The notes under the pieces were generated by a model that saw nothing but the letters and a program-made list of their open reading frames with translations, was not told the origin of the DNA and did no database searches. Positions 55,241 to 64,000 of a DNA stretch of 64,000 nucleotides are shown in pieces. The position numbers and the translations under genes were made by a program. Origin of the DNA: Glossina fuscipes (taxonomy: Eukaryota; Arthropoda; Insecta; Diptera; Glossinidae); NCBI RefSeq assembly GCF_014805625.2, contig NW_023998556.1, forward strand, positions 9,030 through 73,029. Reading direction: 5' to 3'. Within the stretch, counting starts at the first letter, position 1. The number at the start of each line of letters is the position of its first letter.

Positions 55241-56160
55241 TAAATCTAATTCTGCTTTAGGCTTACTTGCTAAATTTTGTTTAAAAATTTTCTTTGCAGA
55301 TATTGCTAATATTCATTTATTTTCGTTTCTTTAATATAGTTTCACTTAGGTTTGTTTTGTTTGCCGTCTTTGTCTTTTTTATTTAATTTTCCTTTATTCT
55401 TTTTTTTTTTTCCTTAAAAATTTCCAAATTTATTTTCTTTCTTTGTTTTACGTTTCCTTTTTTTTTATAAATTTTTCTCTTTCCTCTTATTATTAATTTT
55501 TAACTTTTAATAAAAAATATTCCTCTTTTTTTATTTTTTTTTATTTATTTATTTTTTTCACCTTGGTTCTTTTTAATTTTCATTTTTCTCTTAAAAATTT
55601 CTTGTATTTTTATTGTTCCCTTTGTATTAAAATAATAAAAATCTTACTTACATTAATACTATGGGTTTTACCATCGTTGATGAGTCCTTTACCATTATCC
55701 GTTCCTTTTGTTTCCAGTTGCTGCACGCTCTGCTCCTTCGGCTTGGCTGCTCTTCGCACTGGTGCTCCCTTTTGGTGTTTCCTACTTGGGGGCCTTGTCG
55801 CTTCTTGTGCTGCTCGAAGTCGACCGGAACTTACGATGGATTTTGTAGAGCTTTTTTTTTCCACTTAAAAATTTTTTCCAATCCTTTAGTTTTTTTCTGA
55901 GTTCCTTTTTAATATTATTTTATAAAGTTATCACTTGTTAGAACTTTCCTTTTTTATTTTATCAATTTATTAACTTTTTTTTTTTTTTTTTTAGTTATTT
56001 TCACATTTATTTTGACTTTTATTATTTTATTTTTGTTTAATTTTACTTTTGGAATCGTTTAATTAATAATAATTTTTTTACATCCTTTTTTATTGGGTGA
56101 TGAAGCTTCTTCTAACCACCGCAGTCCGCAGTGTCTTCGTCCTTCCTTCTCGGGAAAACT
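55241..56160 (-). other. T-rich errantivirus leader, no gene
   Basis: Untranslated leader between primer site and the tandem repeats; alignable to copy A 2036-2713. Frames at 55563-55900 are shadows. Confidence 0.6.
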
Positions 56161-56174
56161 CTGCTCGGGCGCCA
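56161..56174 (-). promoter_or_regulatory. tRNA-Lys-type primer-binding site, copy B
   Basis: Minus strand TGGCGCCCGAGCAG abutting the LTR end TTAACT. It matches the 3' end of tRNA-Lys(UUU) at most positions. Confidence 0.6.
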
Positions 56175-56289
56175 GTTAAATTATTTTTATTCCTTGGGTT
56201 TTTTATTTAGTCAAACGCAATTTAATTTTTCTATTTTAAATGAACAATTTATTTTTGTATTTTAATTTAAAAATTTATCTTTTGCGTTG
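56174..56289 (-). repeat. Truncated errantivirus 5' LTR, copy B
   Basis: Only the last ~116 of ~400 LTR bases are present. Similarity to the other LTRs stops at the C-A-A-C-G-C motif (near 2835-2845 in copy A), where a tRNA-like sequence begins. Confidence 0.75.
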
Positions 56290-56295
56290 GCTACC

Positions 56296-56365
56296 TAGCC
56301 AACCTAGCATCGACCCACGTCTTGAGATTAAGAGTTTCATGCTCTACCGACTGTGCTAGACGGGC
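56296..56365 (-). tRNA. tRNA-Lys(CUU)-like pseudogene
   Basis: Minus strand begins GCCCGTCTAGCACAGTCGG and continues through AGAGCATGAAACTCTTAATC with the CTT anticodon in a seven-base loop. This matches an insect tRNA-Lys(CUU) gene at nearly every position of the D and anticodon arms (box A present). The T arm is damaged (box B reads GGGTCGATGCT) and the acceptor 3' strand is replaced by a palindromic GTTGGCTA-GG-TAGCCAAC. So it is a tRNA pseudogene or copied tRNA, not an expected functional gene. Confidence 0.75.
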
Positions 56366-56384
56366 CTTGCCGGGGAAAATATCT

Positions 56385-57509
56385 TTCGCATGGTACACCA
56401 CTCGCTTCCGGTCTTTTTTGGCACTGAGTTCATACAGAGAGCTCCCTATTGCCTTAGTGATTACGCATCGAACATTCCTTGGTGCTAACTTTCCATTCTT
56501 ACCCTTCCGCCATGTTGCTAAGCTTAAAATTCTTTCTGTACACTACCTGTCCTACTTTGAACTGGACCAGCTTACTTCGCATGTTGTAAGTCCGTCGGTT
56601 CCTTTCGTACGCCTGCTTCAGTCTCTCGGTGATAACGTCTCTCACGAGTTCTAATCTTTGGGGTATGAACCTAATGTTGGCATCACTGCCTCGAATTCCT
56701 TCTAGCTTGCGAGCCACCCTATATGAATACCCGTGCTGCATCATGTTCAACCCAAATAGTGCATAAAAAGGTGTCATATCTATGGCACTATGTACCGCAC
56801 TCTGCAACGAAAAGGCGACGTCGGTAAGATAAGTGTCCCACGTCGTTTGGTCTTCTGCGTCATAAAATCGTATTACTTGTAGTATGGATCTGTTGACTCG
56901 TTCAGCTGCGTTTGCTTGCGGCGCGTAGAATGTTGTCTTGATGTGTTTGACGTCATATTTTTGCAGGAACCCTTGAAAAGCCACTGAAACGCATTGCTTG
57001 CCATTGTCTGAGTGTATCATTTCTGGCACCCCGAATACGTGGAAAACGTCTTGCTCCAAGTATCTGATTACTCCCTCGGCACTAGATTTCCTCATTGGTT
57101 TTAGAAGCACGAACTTGAAGAAGTAATTCAGGCAGACGAATATACAGGTGTTGCCGTCTTTCGTTCTCGGGTACGGGCCCATGAAGTCGATGTATATACG
57201 CTGAAACGGCCTTTCGGTGATTTGTTGCTTACCCATCGGTGGCCTTCTACCAGCTTTGCTACAACAGCACACCTCACAGCCCCTCGCCAAGTCTCTCACT
57301 TCGGTTGCCATGCCGGGCCAGTAATATCTTTCTCTTAGTGGCTGCAAGGTCTTGTGTGTCCCTCCATGCCCTGCCGATGGTGATGTATGCGCTGCTGCTA
57401 CTAAACGCAGTCGAAGTTCTTTGGGCACCCACAATTCCCACGCGTTGTCATCCTCGACCTCGTCGCCCGTACTGAAACCCGTTTTTTTGTAAACTAACCC
57501 GTCAGACAC
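56385..57509 (-). pseudogene. Osvaldo-like integrase part of pol
   Basis: In the same frame as the upstream RT but separated from it by one stop (57564-57566). It has the zinc ligands (H-T-S-P-S-A-G-H, then C-E-V-C), and the catalytic D (I-D-F-M-G-P), D (H-S-D-N-G-K), E (A-A-E-R-V-N-R). The end of the main frame is K-L-S-N-M-A-E-G at 56499. Beyond a frameshift the normal tail is still readable to V-V-Y-H-A-K-D near 56385. It would insert element DNA into the genome. Breaks are few, so this is a relatively young copy. Confidence 0.75.
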
Positions 57510-57563
57510 GCAGATGTCTGGAAACTTATCTCGATTCCCTGCTACTGACCGCTTTAATTGGTC

Positions 57564-59222
57564 TTACTCTTCGGAGGCAAAGTGCGAAGAGTCCAGGTCT
57601 ACGGCAAGTAAACGGTCACTGAATACTACTATCTCGATCAAATCCATCCGCGACAGCACGTTCGGGACAACATTTTGGCTGCCTTTCCTATGCTCAACAG
57701 TGAAGTCTAATGCTTGCAGCTTGAGGCTCCACCTCGCTAATCTCCCTGATAGGCCCTTATGCGATATAAGCCATTTCAGGCTGGCATGGTCAGTAACAAT
57801 TGTGAAGCGAAACCCCTCAATATACGGCCAGAACTTCTCAACGCATAGTTTGGCCGCTAGGCACTCTAGCTCTGTTACCGTGCAATTCTTTTGCGCTTTA
57901 TTTAGCTTTGCCGATACATACGCAATAGGCCTCTCATTTTCTTCGTTGTCTCTTTGGAATAGGACTCCTCCCACGCCCTCTCTTGACGCATCGCATTGTA
58001 CATAGAAGTGTTTTGTGAAGTCCGCCGTAACCAGGACTGGCGCTGTGACAAGACTTTGCTTCAGCTGATCAAACGCTTCCAGGGCTTTCTCTGACAAAGC
58101 GAAGTTCTTCACTCGCTCTTTCGTGAGACTGTCATGCAATGGTCCTGCGATTGCCGCGTAGTTAGGGATGAAACGGCGATACCAGCTCGTCATGCCAATG
58201 AACCTTCGGAGCTGCTTCGGAGTTTTCGGCGCGGCAAAATCGATCATGGCCTCTATCTTGGCGTTTCCCACTATAAATCCGAGGTACTTCACTTCCCTGT
58301 AGCAAAACCTACTTTTGCTAATGTTAATCGTGAGGTTGGCTTCTTTTAGGCATTTGGCTACCATAGCTAGGTACATGAGGTGGTGATTGAAATCGGGTGA
58401 ACAGATCAACAGGTCGTCTAGATATACAAAGACGTTTTCTCGGAGACAGCGCAGTATAACTTTATCCATCAGCTGGCACATGCGCTGCGCTGCATCGCAC
58501 AAGCCGAATGGCATCACCGTGAACTGATACAGCGGCCTTCCTGGTACTGTAAACACTGTTTTCTCTCGCGATTTCTCCTCCAGCATAATCTGCCAAAAAT
58601 CATCCTTGAGTTTGATTGCTGATATGTAATGAGTGTCTTGCAATCGACTGAGTAACCCTTCAATATGTGGTAGTGGATATGCGTCTTTCACAGTCCATTC
58701 GTTTACCCTCCGCGCATCTAAGCAGAAGCGGTTTTTCTCACCCTTTCGTACTAAAGTCATTAGGGAGCTCCAGCTACTGTTTCTCTCTATTACTCCCATC
58801 CCTAACCTCCGGTTCAGCTCATGGTCAACTAACTGCTGTATTGCCGGTGAAATTGGTTAGTGTCGCTGCTTCACTGGCAGGTTGTCTTCAGCAACGGTGA
58901 TCACACGCCGTTCTATGTGCGTTTTTCCGAGCCTAAGCTCTTCAAAAGATGGAAAGGTTGCAATAACTTTGTCGAGGAAGCTTTGTTGCACCTCAGTCAA
59001 CTGGTGCGGGGAATTCAGATACCTCGCAGGGCTGCCGTGCTCTTGGCTCACAGACTCCACAGTCTGGCTTCTACTCGGGGTATTAGGGGTGGAGCCTGCC
59101 CTGGTGGCGACGGATAGGCCAAAACCCTTCCAGAAGTCTATGCCAAAATAAAACTGCTGCTGCAGATCTGGAACTATGAAGAATTCGATGTTTCGGGTCT
59201 CCCCTTCCCGTTCTGGGATCAT
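57564..59222 (-). pseudogene. Osvaldo-like protease end, RT and RNase H
   Basis: One frame with two stop codons (58857-58859 and the end at 57564-57566). The first piece (59222-58860) is the C-terminal half of protease (F-Y-F-G-I-D-F-W-K-G-F-G) and the RT linker. RT follows: R-F-C-L-D-A-R-R-V-N, a motif A reading A-I-K-L-K-D-D-F-W (the usual catalytic Asp is Lys), F-G-L-C-D-A and Y-L-D-D at 58413-58424. RNase H: Q-C-D-A-S-R-E-G, T-E-L-E-C-L-A, T-D-H-A-S-L and N-V-L-S-R-M. The DTG part of protease lies in a deleted stretch around 59300-59600. Confidence 0.75.
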
Positions 59223-59633
59223 CCTGATTTCGCAGCTTCACGATCTTGTGTCTTCGGCTCTCGAGAAATTCTTTTGCTCCTTCTCTTCTTAATATTGTTA
59301 CTGCTGTTGTTCCGGGTGATGTATCGTCTGGCAGGTGTTCCCGGCTTGCCTCGCCAGTCTGGTGTTTTCCGAAGAGGAAACCATGTTGTGGAAGGGACAC
59401 CTCAGGTGGAACGGTGAATGGCAGAAGCAAACACTCTGTGCTGTACTCTCTGCGATCGCTGGCGTTTGCGTGGGGATATGGTGCTGTAGTGTTGCTCTTG
59501 CGGCTGTTGCCGCTTGCTTTGGCTGTCCTGCACGTGATGTTGTTGCAGGACGCAACTGGTGTCGCTCTTGCTGATGCTTATTTGTGTTGTACGTGTTGAC
59601 CCATCTGAAACTCGGCAAATAGCTCCTCGTGGC

Positions 59634-60134
59634 TTATCTGCTACTAATGTCTGAGCCGTTCCATTCGGAAGACAAAGCTCTCGACCGTGAAACTTTGGCT
59701 GAGCCGTCGAACTTTACGTGCCAGCGATTTAAATCTACGTTTCGGCTCCGGCCGTTCTCATCGCTAGTTCTCGGTTGCTCCACCTGCTGGTTGCGCTGTA
59801 CTGTTTGGGGATTGACAATCGGGAGTATCATCGTCTGGGGTGGCACAGTCTAATTTGGCGTCGATGTCGACGCTGTTATTGCGAAATTTTGTGCTCCTTC
59901 GCTCTCTCTTAGCTGACCTTGCCGGGCTTCTGTGGATTTCTGTATCTTCAGGTTCCCGATTTCCTGCATGCAACTTAGCAGTACTTCATTCTGGTGCTTC
60001 AGCATGTCCACTAGCTGCTGGTTAGAACTGGCCGTTTCCGCTGGTGTACCTGGTTGATTGCGACCATTGCTATCATTTTCCGTGCTATTGCCACTGCTGT
60101 CGTGGGCGTTGTCTCGTGACTCGTTATAAGACAT
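59634..60134 (-). pseudogene. Osvaldo-like gag N-terminal remnant, frameshifted
   Basis: The ATG at 60134 starts M-S-Y-N-E-S-R-D-N-A. An Asn/Ser-rich region is followed by a coiled segment (L-V-D-M-L-K-H-Q-N-E-V-L-L-S-C-M). A frame shift near 59850 leads to 59846-59634 with R-N-V-D-L-N-R-W-H-V-K-F-D-G, a typical Gypsy gag start of capsid. Capsid and nucleocapsid are largely deleted between 59630 and about 59300. The open frame upstream of 60134 (to 60533) could be leader or extra gag; its first 60 codons look non-coding. Confidence 0.5.
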
Positions 60135-60539
60135 TTTAAACAAGGCGTCTAATTTCTTGCCAAGGCTGTTGAAAAGTGCTCCTGCACTGCTGCGGGTAGA
60201 ATACTCTTCAGTAGCGTTGCTCCTTCCGAACTGAAAACGTCGAAATTCGCGATCGAACCGTGTCGCTAGAGACTCGTCTGCCGTTTGCGAGGTATTGTTT
60301 GCGGCGATGCTAGGCTTCTTATAAGGTAACACCCTCTCCAAATGCTGCGAGATTAACCCTGTACCCCCAGTGAAGTAAAGAAAAGATGGAAGAAAGCTCA
60401 AAACCAAACTTCCCGAAGTGAAACTTAGAGAAAACGAGCGTACTGTTTGAACTTCAGGGTGTGAAACTGGACGATTATTAGAGACAAAAGTGCCAAACAA
60501 AAGGAAAATAGAAAGCAGAAAGTCACCATGCAAAATGTG

Positions 60540-61158
60540 TTACAAAGGCATTTATACATATATGAAAAATTTTCCTTTCCCAGAGCTAAAAAACGTAATT
60601 AAATAAAGGAAAAGAAAACAGGAACTACCTACTTTGTGTTCCTATATTTGCTTTATGATGTTTGCTTGTTCGAGAAGTAAACTGTGTCTTCTGTACTTTT
60701 CCTTCTCTTTTTTTTCAGGACATGTGTAAATGTGTGGATTAGTATATTGCCACTGTTATGGCTTTCGTGTAAAATCAATTCGATGCTAAAAATGGCTTAT
60801 TATTTACTTAATGAGGCTGTACTGTTTTTTTGGTTAGCTCGCGTGATGTGCACCCCTACCTTAAGTATTAGCGGCCCGGAGACTCTTTCTCCAACAACGG
60901 GGACGCCCCAATGTTCGGTACCCTAGCTCACACCCGTGATTTCCCCCCCTTTTATTGCCGCCCTGCCCAACAATTCTTCGCCTCGGCGGCAGAACTGCGA
61001 TGACAGTTTGGCGAACCCCCTTTTATCGTTTCTTTATCAAAACCCGGACAGACTCGCAATAAGAAAGAGAAAAACCACAATAGTAAATATAAGGTTTGGG
61101 GTTTAATTTTAAATTGAAACAAATTGAACTAATAATTGAAATCCAAAGAAATCCTTGC
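60540..61158. other. Osvaldo-like leader, no gene seen
   Basis: Includes a GC-rich stretch at 60870-61020. No frame with recognisable content. Confidence 0.4.
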
Positions 61159-62319
61159 GTTGGGCGCCATTTGTAATGCGACCAACGTATCAAAATTTAA
61201 ATCGAAGTCATTGAAACTAAATAATTATGAAAAATTTTATGCGAAGAATTATTTACCCGGTATGCATAACAAAAATTAAATTTATCTTCCGGGTTACCGT
61301 TATGTTGGGCACCACTTCGTGATGTTTAGCGCGACCAACATTTACCAAAAAGGAAAACATTTTATAAACAGGATTTTTTATTTAACTCGAGTTTTCGTTG
61401 GGTTTAAGTTTCGTTTGGCGCAATTTGTGAAGCGACCAACGTATCAAAATTAAACTGAAGCAATTGAAATTAAACGTAACTGAAATTAGGATTCGGATTA
61501 CAAGGAAATTTTTGCGATAGGCAAATCACACAAATTCCCCTGTCCTGCCTTCCGTTGGGCGTTTACTGTAATGTTCTACGCGGCCAAGGTGTTGTAGTAT
61601 TATCGATCAGTCGAACTCTACCGTAGTCTACAAGTTATTGCTAAGTATACAATTTCCTACTAACCTAGTTAAGGTAGTGGAATTTTAGTAATAAGCAATT
61701 CATATATTAGTAGTAAGCTATAACCTACTTTTAATTATACTGTTCGCTTAAGTTAGCATTAATTTATTAGTTATATAAGACACCTGAGCACACCTCAGTA
61801 AAGTCAGAATATAATCAGTAGTGTCATAAGTCTAATAGAACGTAAGCCAAAATCTAAATAAAGAGTAACTAATTAAAGAACCTTAAATATTGAGTGGTAT
61901 CACTACAGTGTATCAAAATTTAATTGAAATTAAATTGCAAATTATTGAAATACCACTTGTTCGTGTTTACGTTGGGCGCCATTTATTCTTTAACGTAATA
62001 GCGACCAACGCTTATCAAAAATGAAAATTGAAAAAAGGAAATTAAAAATGTAGTTATCCAGGTTATATTATCACTGGGCGCCATTTTGTCACGGTTCTCA
62101 ACGCGCGACAAACTTTAATTGAAGCATTGCAGATTGGAATTAAATGGCAAATTATTGAAATATCACCTGTTCGGTTTCCGTTGGGCGCCATTGTATAATG
62201 CGACCAACTTATTAATCGGGAGAAAAAAAGGTAAAATCACGAAAATACATTGCAAAGGAATTTTTGCTTTAACCTAATAAGGAAGTCTCCCTTAGGGTTT
62301 TCGTTTCTGTTGGGCGCCA
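61159..62319 (-). repeat. Array of ~8 primer-site-like hairpin repeats
   Basis: The motif GTTGGGCGCCA (plus strand; minus TGGCGCCCAAC) or a variant occurs at 61159, 61303, 61413, 61554, 61971, 62073, 62180 and 62309, each followed 9-30 bases later by GCGACCAACG or a variant. CGTTGG and CCAACG can pair into a hairpin. Spacing is about 100-150 bp, except where a solo LTR is inserted. The last one (62309-62319) adjoins the likely LTR and is probably the true primer site. Confidence 0.8.
61593..61907 (+). repeat. Solo LTR, mdg1/412-like ends, nested in the leader
   Basis: 315 bp with perfect inverted ends TGTAGT / ACTACA, flanked by GTGT on both sides (61589-61592 and 61908-61911). It contains TATATAAGACACC (near 61774), a TATA-type promoter, and AATAAA near 61856. 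Orientation is assigned from TATA then AATAAA on the plus strand. The TGTAGT start resembles the mdg1/412 group from memory. Confidence 0.8.
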
Positions 62320-62322
62320 TTG

Positions 62323-64000
62323 TGTAATAATTTTTTTTTCTTCTTCTTTTTTTTTATAAAAAAAAAGATTGTGTTATTACAACGGCCCCGCGTTGGCGCC
62401 ACTTTATTGTATTGTTTTCATTTATAACGTTTTTTCTTATATAAAAAAAGGTTTTTTGTAATGCCTAGCGTTTCATCGCTAGAACAGTTGCCCTCTGCCC
62501 GCGATTCCGCATCACAACAAAAAACATTATCACATATTACAACTAAACTAACAAAAAAAGAGGATCTTTCCCTTGCACTGTATACTCATGCCGTCTGTCC
62601 GGTACGTCATCCGTTGATCTTTTCTTCGTCCGTCTGTATCCGTCTAATGTCCCACTACCTTTCCTCACGCGCTCAACCCCATCGCACTCCCTCTACTGCG
62701 GTAGCGCTTTCACTTTAGCCACTCATTGTGGCTCATGTGCAAACCGAAGACAACAAAAAGGAGGATAAATACATGACCGTTGTGTGAAGCAGCATATCCA
62801 GCGGCAAATCGTTGGTGTTGTTGCTCCCAGTGGACTATTCCAGGATGAGTTGCAGGTGCCAATCACGCTTTCCTTACTCTGTAGCAACCCCGGCCCTTAA
62901 CGCTTTTTGTCCCACCGAACAGAACCACTGCGCCTCCTTGTTATTCCTCCAATGAGCACCTTCTTCAGCGGTCGCAACGGCAAATGGTGTGGTCATAAAC
63001 AATGGTTTTGTTAAATATTTTTTCTAAAACACTCTCCGGCTTTCATTTTAAGACTATTTTTTGGTTACACCGAGTTTTGTTTTTTTTTGTTTGCTCCAGA
63101 ATTAATTCATTAACAATTTTTCTCAAACGTCATGTATTTTCACATTTTCGCACCTTGAGAATTGAATCAATTTCTTTGGGATCTTTCATTACTTCATTTC
63201 TGGATCCACTTCATAGGCAAATTTACTGAAACCTTTGTTTTCCTTTTTACATAAGTACTTCTAGCAAACCGTGTCAATAAAAAGCTGCAAATGTTTTATT
63301 TCCACTGTTTATCGACATAAGTGTATGCATATTTAACTTACTTATATGTCTATATATATATATATATATGTAGTATTTATTTCTTTCATCATGTACATAG
63401 GTAATTCATTTGACGGCTGAATAATCGTACAAAGGCCATCTAATATTTGCACTACATACACACATCTACACACATCCTTTTTTTTCTTTCTTTCTTATAA
63501 GATATTCCAAACGTAAACGGTACTCTCCATTGAACTGGTATGCATGACAACCGCATATCGATCGCGAAGCCAAACGCACCATGTTAAATTCACAATCCTC
63601 ACATTTACTAGTTTTCATTTGTTTATTTTTAATTAAACAAAAAAGGTAGGAAGTCTTTAAATTTTTCTTTCTTTCTAAACGATTTGTTTAATGCACGCCA
63701 CTACTTTTTAACGTAACCTTAACGCGTTTCTTTAGCCTTCTGATCGTTGTTATTTCTACTTTTTAGTTAAATTTTATTTATCAATATTTTGGTATTTAAC
63801 GCGATTATTTATATAAAAATTTGTTCATATCCGTAGTAATATGTGTGTATGTTTAACTAGCAGGCTTTGGTTTTTTTTTTTTATTTTGCAAGTTAACAAA
63901 TTAGTATTCCCTAGCAAAATCCCTTTTTAAAACCAATTTACTTCGGCCACTACTACTTGACTTTCTCTCCTCAAAACCAAAACCTGACTGACTGTTAGCA
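62323..64000. other. Probable Osvaldo-like LTR and unassigned AT-rich sequence
   Basis: TGTAATAA at 62323 follows the primer site, as the inner end of an LTR would. The far LTR end cannot be placed without a second copy. Short frames here (62461-62718, 63002-63229) are unrecognised and likely non-coding. Confidence 0.4.
63351..63372. repeat. (TA)n microsatellite
   Basis: Simple TA dinucleotide run of about 20 bases. Confidence 0.9.

Larger units (their letters stand above)
48549..56289 (-). mobile_element. 17.6/297-like errantivirus, copy B, nearly full length, 5' LTR truncated
   Basis: Minus strand, about 7.7 kb: partial 5' LTR (56289-56174), primer site, leader, gag (54877-53554), pol (53566-50602), env (about 50470-49070), polypurine tract (48933-48943) and 3' LTR (48932-48549). 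It has the full gene set of an insect endogenous retrovirus, with breaks in each gene. The left flank is CATA; the right flank is lost because the 5' LTR is cut short. Confidence 0.9.
56366..64000 (-). mobile_element. Osvaldo/Ulysses-like Gypsy element, minus strand, degenerate
   Basis: Minus strand: probable LTR (from 62323 upward, possibly beyond the window), leader with primer-site-like repeats (62319-61159), gag remnant (about 60134-59634), protease remnant, RT-RNase H (58857-57564) and integrase (57509-56499) followed by an H-A-K-D end segment near 56390. The primer site complements tRNA-Lys(CUU), and Osvaldo-type elements are known to use tRNA-Lys. The 3' LTR is missing; pol runs into the tRNA-like sequence. 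Confidence 0.65.

Noticed and set aside
61159..62319. The primer-site array as a set of eight nested solo LTRs
   Set aside because: Units share only the junction motif and short flanks; no unit shows paired LTR ends or target duplications except the separate LTR at 61593-61907.
1..64000. CRISPR arrays, bacterial operons, riboswitches
   Set aside because: No regularly spaced identical repeats with unique spacers, no Shine-Dalgarno-led gene clusters; the DNA is animal nuclear.

Overview
The window looks like insect, most likely dipteran, nuclear DNA, probably from a TE-rich (heterochromatic, pericentromeric or Y-like) region. It is AT-rich. The retroelements are of dipteran type: 17.6/297-like errantivirus, Osvaldo/Ulysses-like Gypsy, BEL/Pao, copia, I-clade and R1/LOA-like LINEs, mariner and piggyBac. 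The host-gene fragments resemble fly genes interrupted by 45-70 bp introns. A tephritid-like fly is a reasonable guess but is not proven by the sequence. There is no bacterial operon, CRISPR array or intact viral genome. Only one host gene looks intact (12849-13652, a four-membrane-span protein). Three N gaps (17081-17090, 29885-30284, 45443-46211) are in or next to repeats.

Layout, left half. 1-3135 is the 5' part of an errantivirus (minus strand) running off the window. 3.4-3.9 kb is a solo LTR. 4.4-6.9 kb is a decayed LINE with a PHD-like finger. 7.2-7.4 kb is a tRNA-derived SINE. 7.5-8.3 kb is a broken Rho-GEF gene fragment. 9.3-11.2 kb is BEL/Pao pol. 11.3-11.7 kb is another solo LTR. 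12.8-13.7 kb is the intact host gene. 14.0-14.5 kb is mariner. 14.7-21.5 kb is a minus-strand LINE split by a 1450-bp palindrome with 6-bp target duplications. 22.5-23.4 kb is a solo LTR with a nested insertion. 23.6-24.8 kb is LINE debris and 26.1-26.6 kb is piggyBac. 26.9-31.1 kb is an I-clade LINE whose 3' tail matches the SINE at 7.3 kb. 31.7-32.5 kb is copia.

Layout, right half. 33.6-35.9 kb is a chimeric pair of host pseudogenes, a choline transporter (ChT/SLC5A7 type) joined to an AMSH/STAMBP deubiquitinase, with introns retained. 35.9-38.6 kb is a GC-rich Gypsy-type gag-protease fragment with an internal tandem duplication. 40.5 kb is an errantivirus solo LTR. 43-45 kb is LINE and solo-LTR debris. 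45.2-46.4 kb is a minisatellite with a gap and a second tandem repeat. 46.5-46.7 kb may be a host exon. 47.7-48.3 kb is a P-element/THAP9-like transposase end. 48.5-56.3 kb is a nearly full-length errantivirus. It abuts a tRNA-Lys-like sequence and then an Osvaldo-like element (56.4-62.3 kb), whose leader has about eight primer-binding-site-like hairpin repeats and a nested solo LTR.

How the parts relate. The elements form nested layers that give relative ages: palindrome inside LINE, unidentified insert inside solo LTR, mdg1/412-like LTR inside the Osvaldo-like leader. Two elements (I-clade LINE and SINE) appear to be donor and parasite through a shared 3' tail. Two adjacent LTR elements both have tRNA-Lys-type primer sites and meet at a tRNA-Lys pseudogene. 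Nearly all coding regions carry stops or frameshifts, so the window is mainly a fossil record. Family assignments come from recognising motifs by eye; no database search was run.
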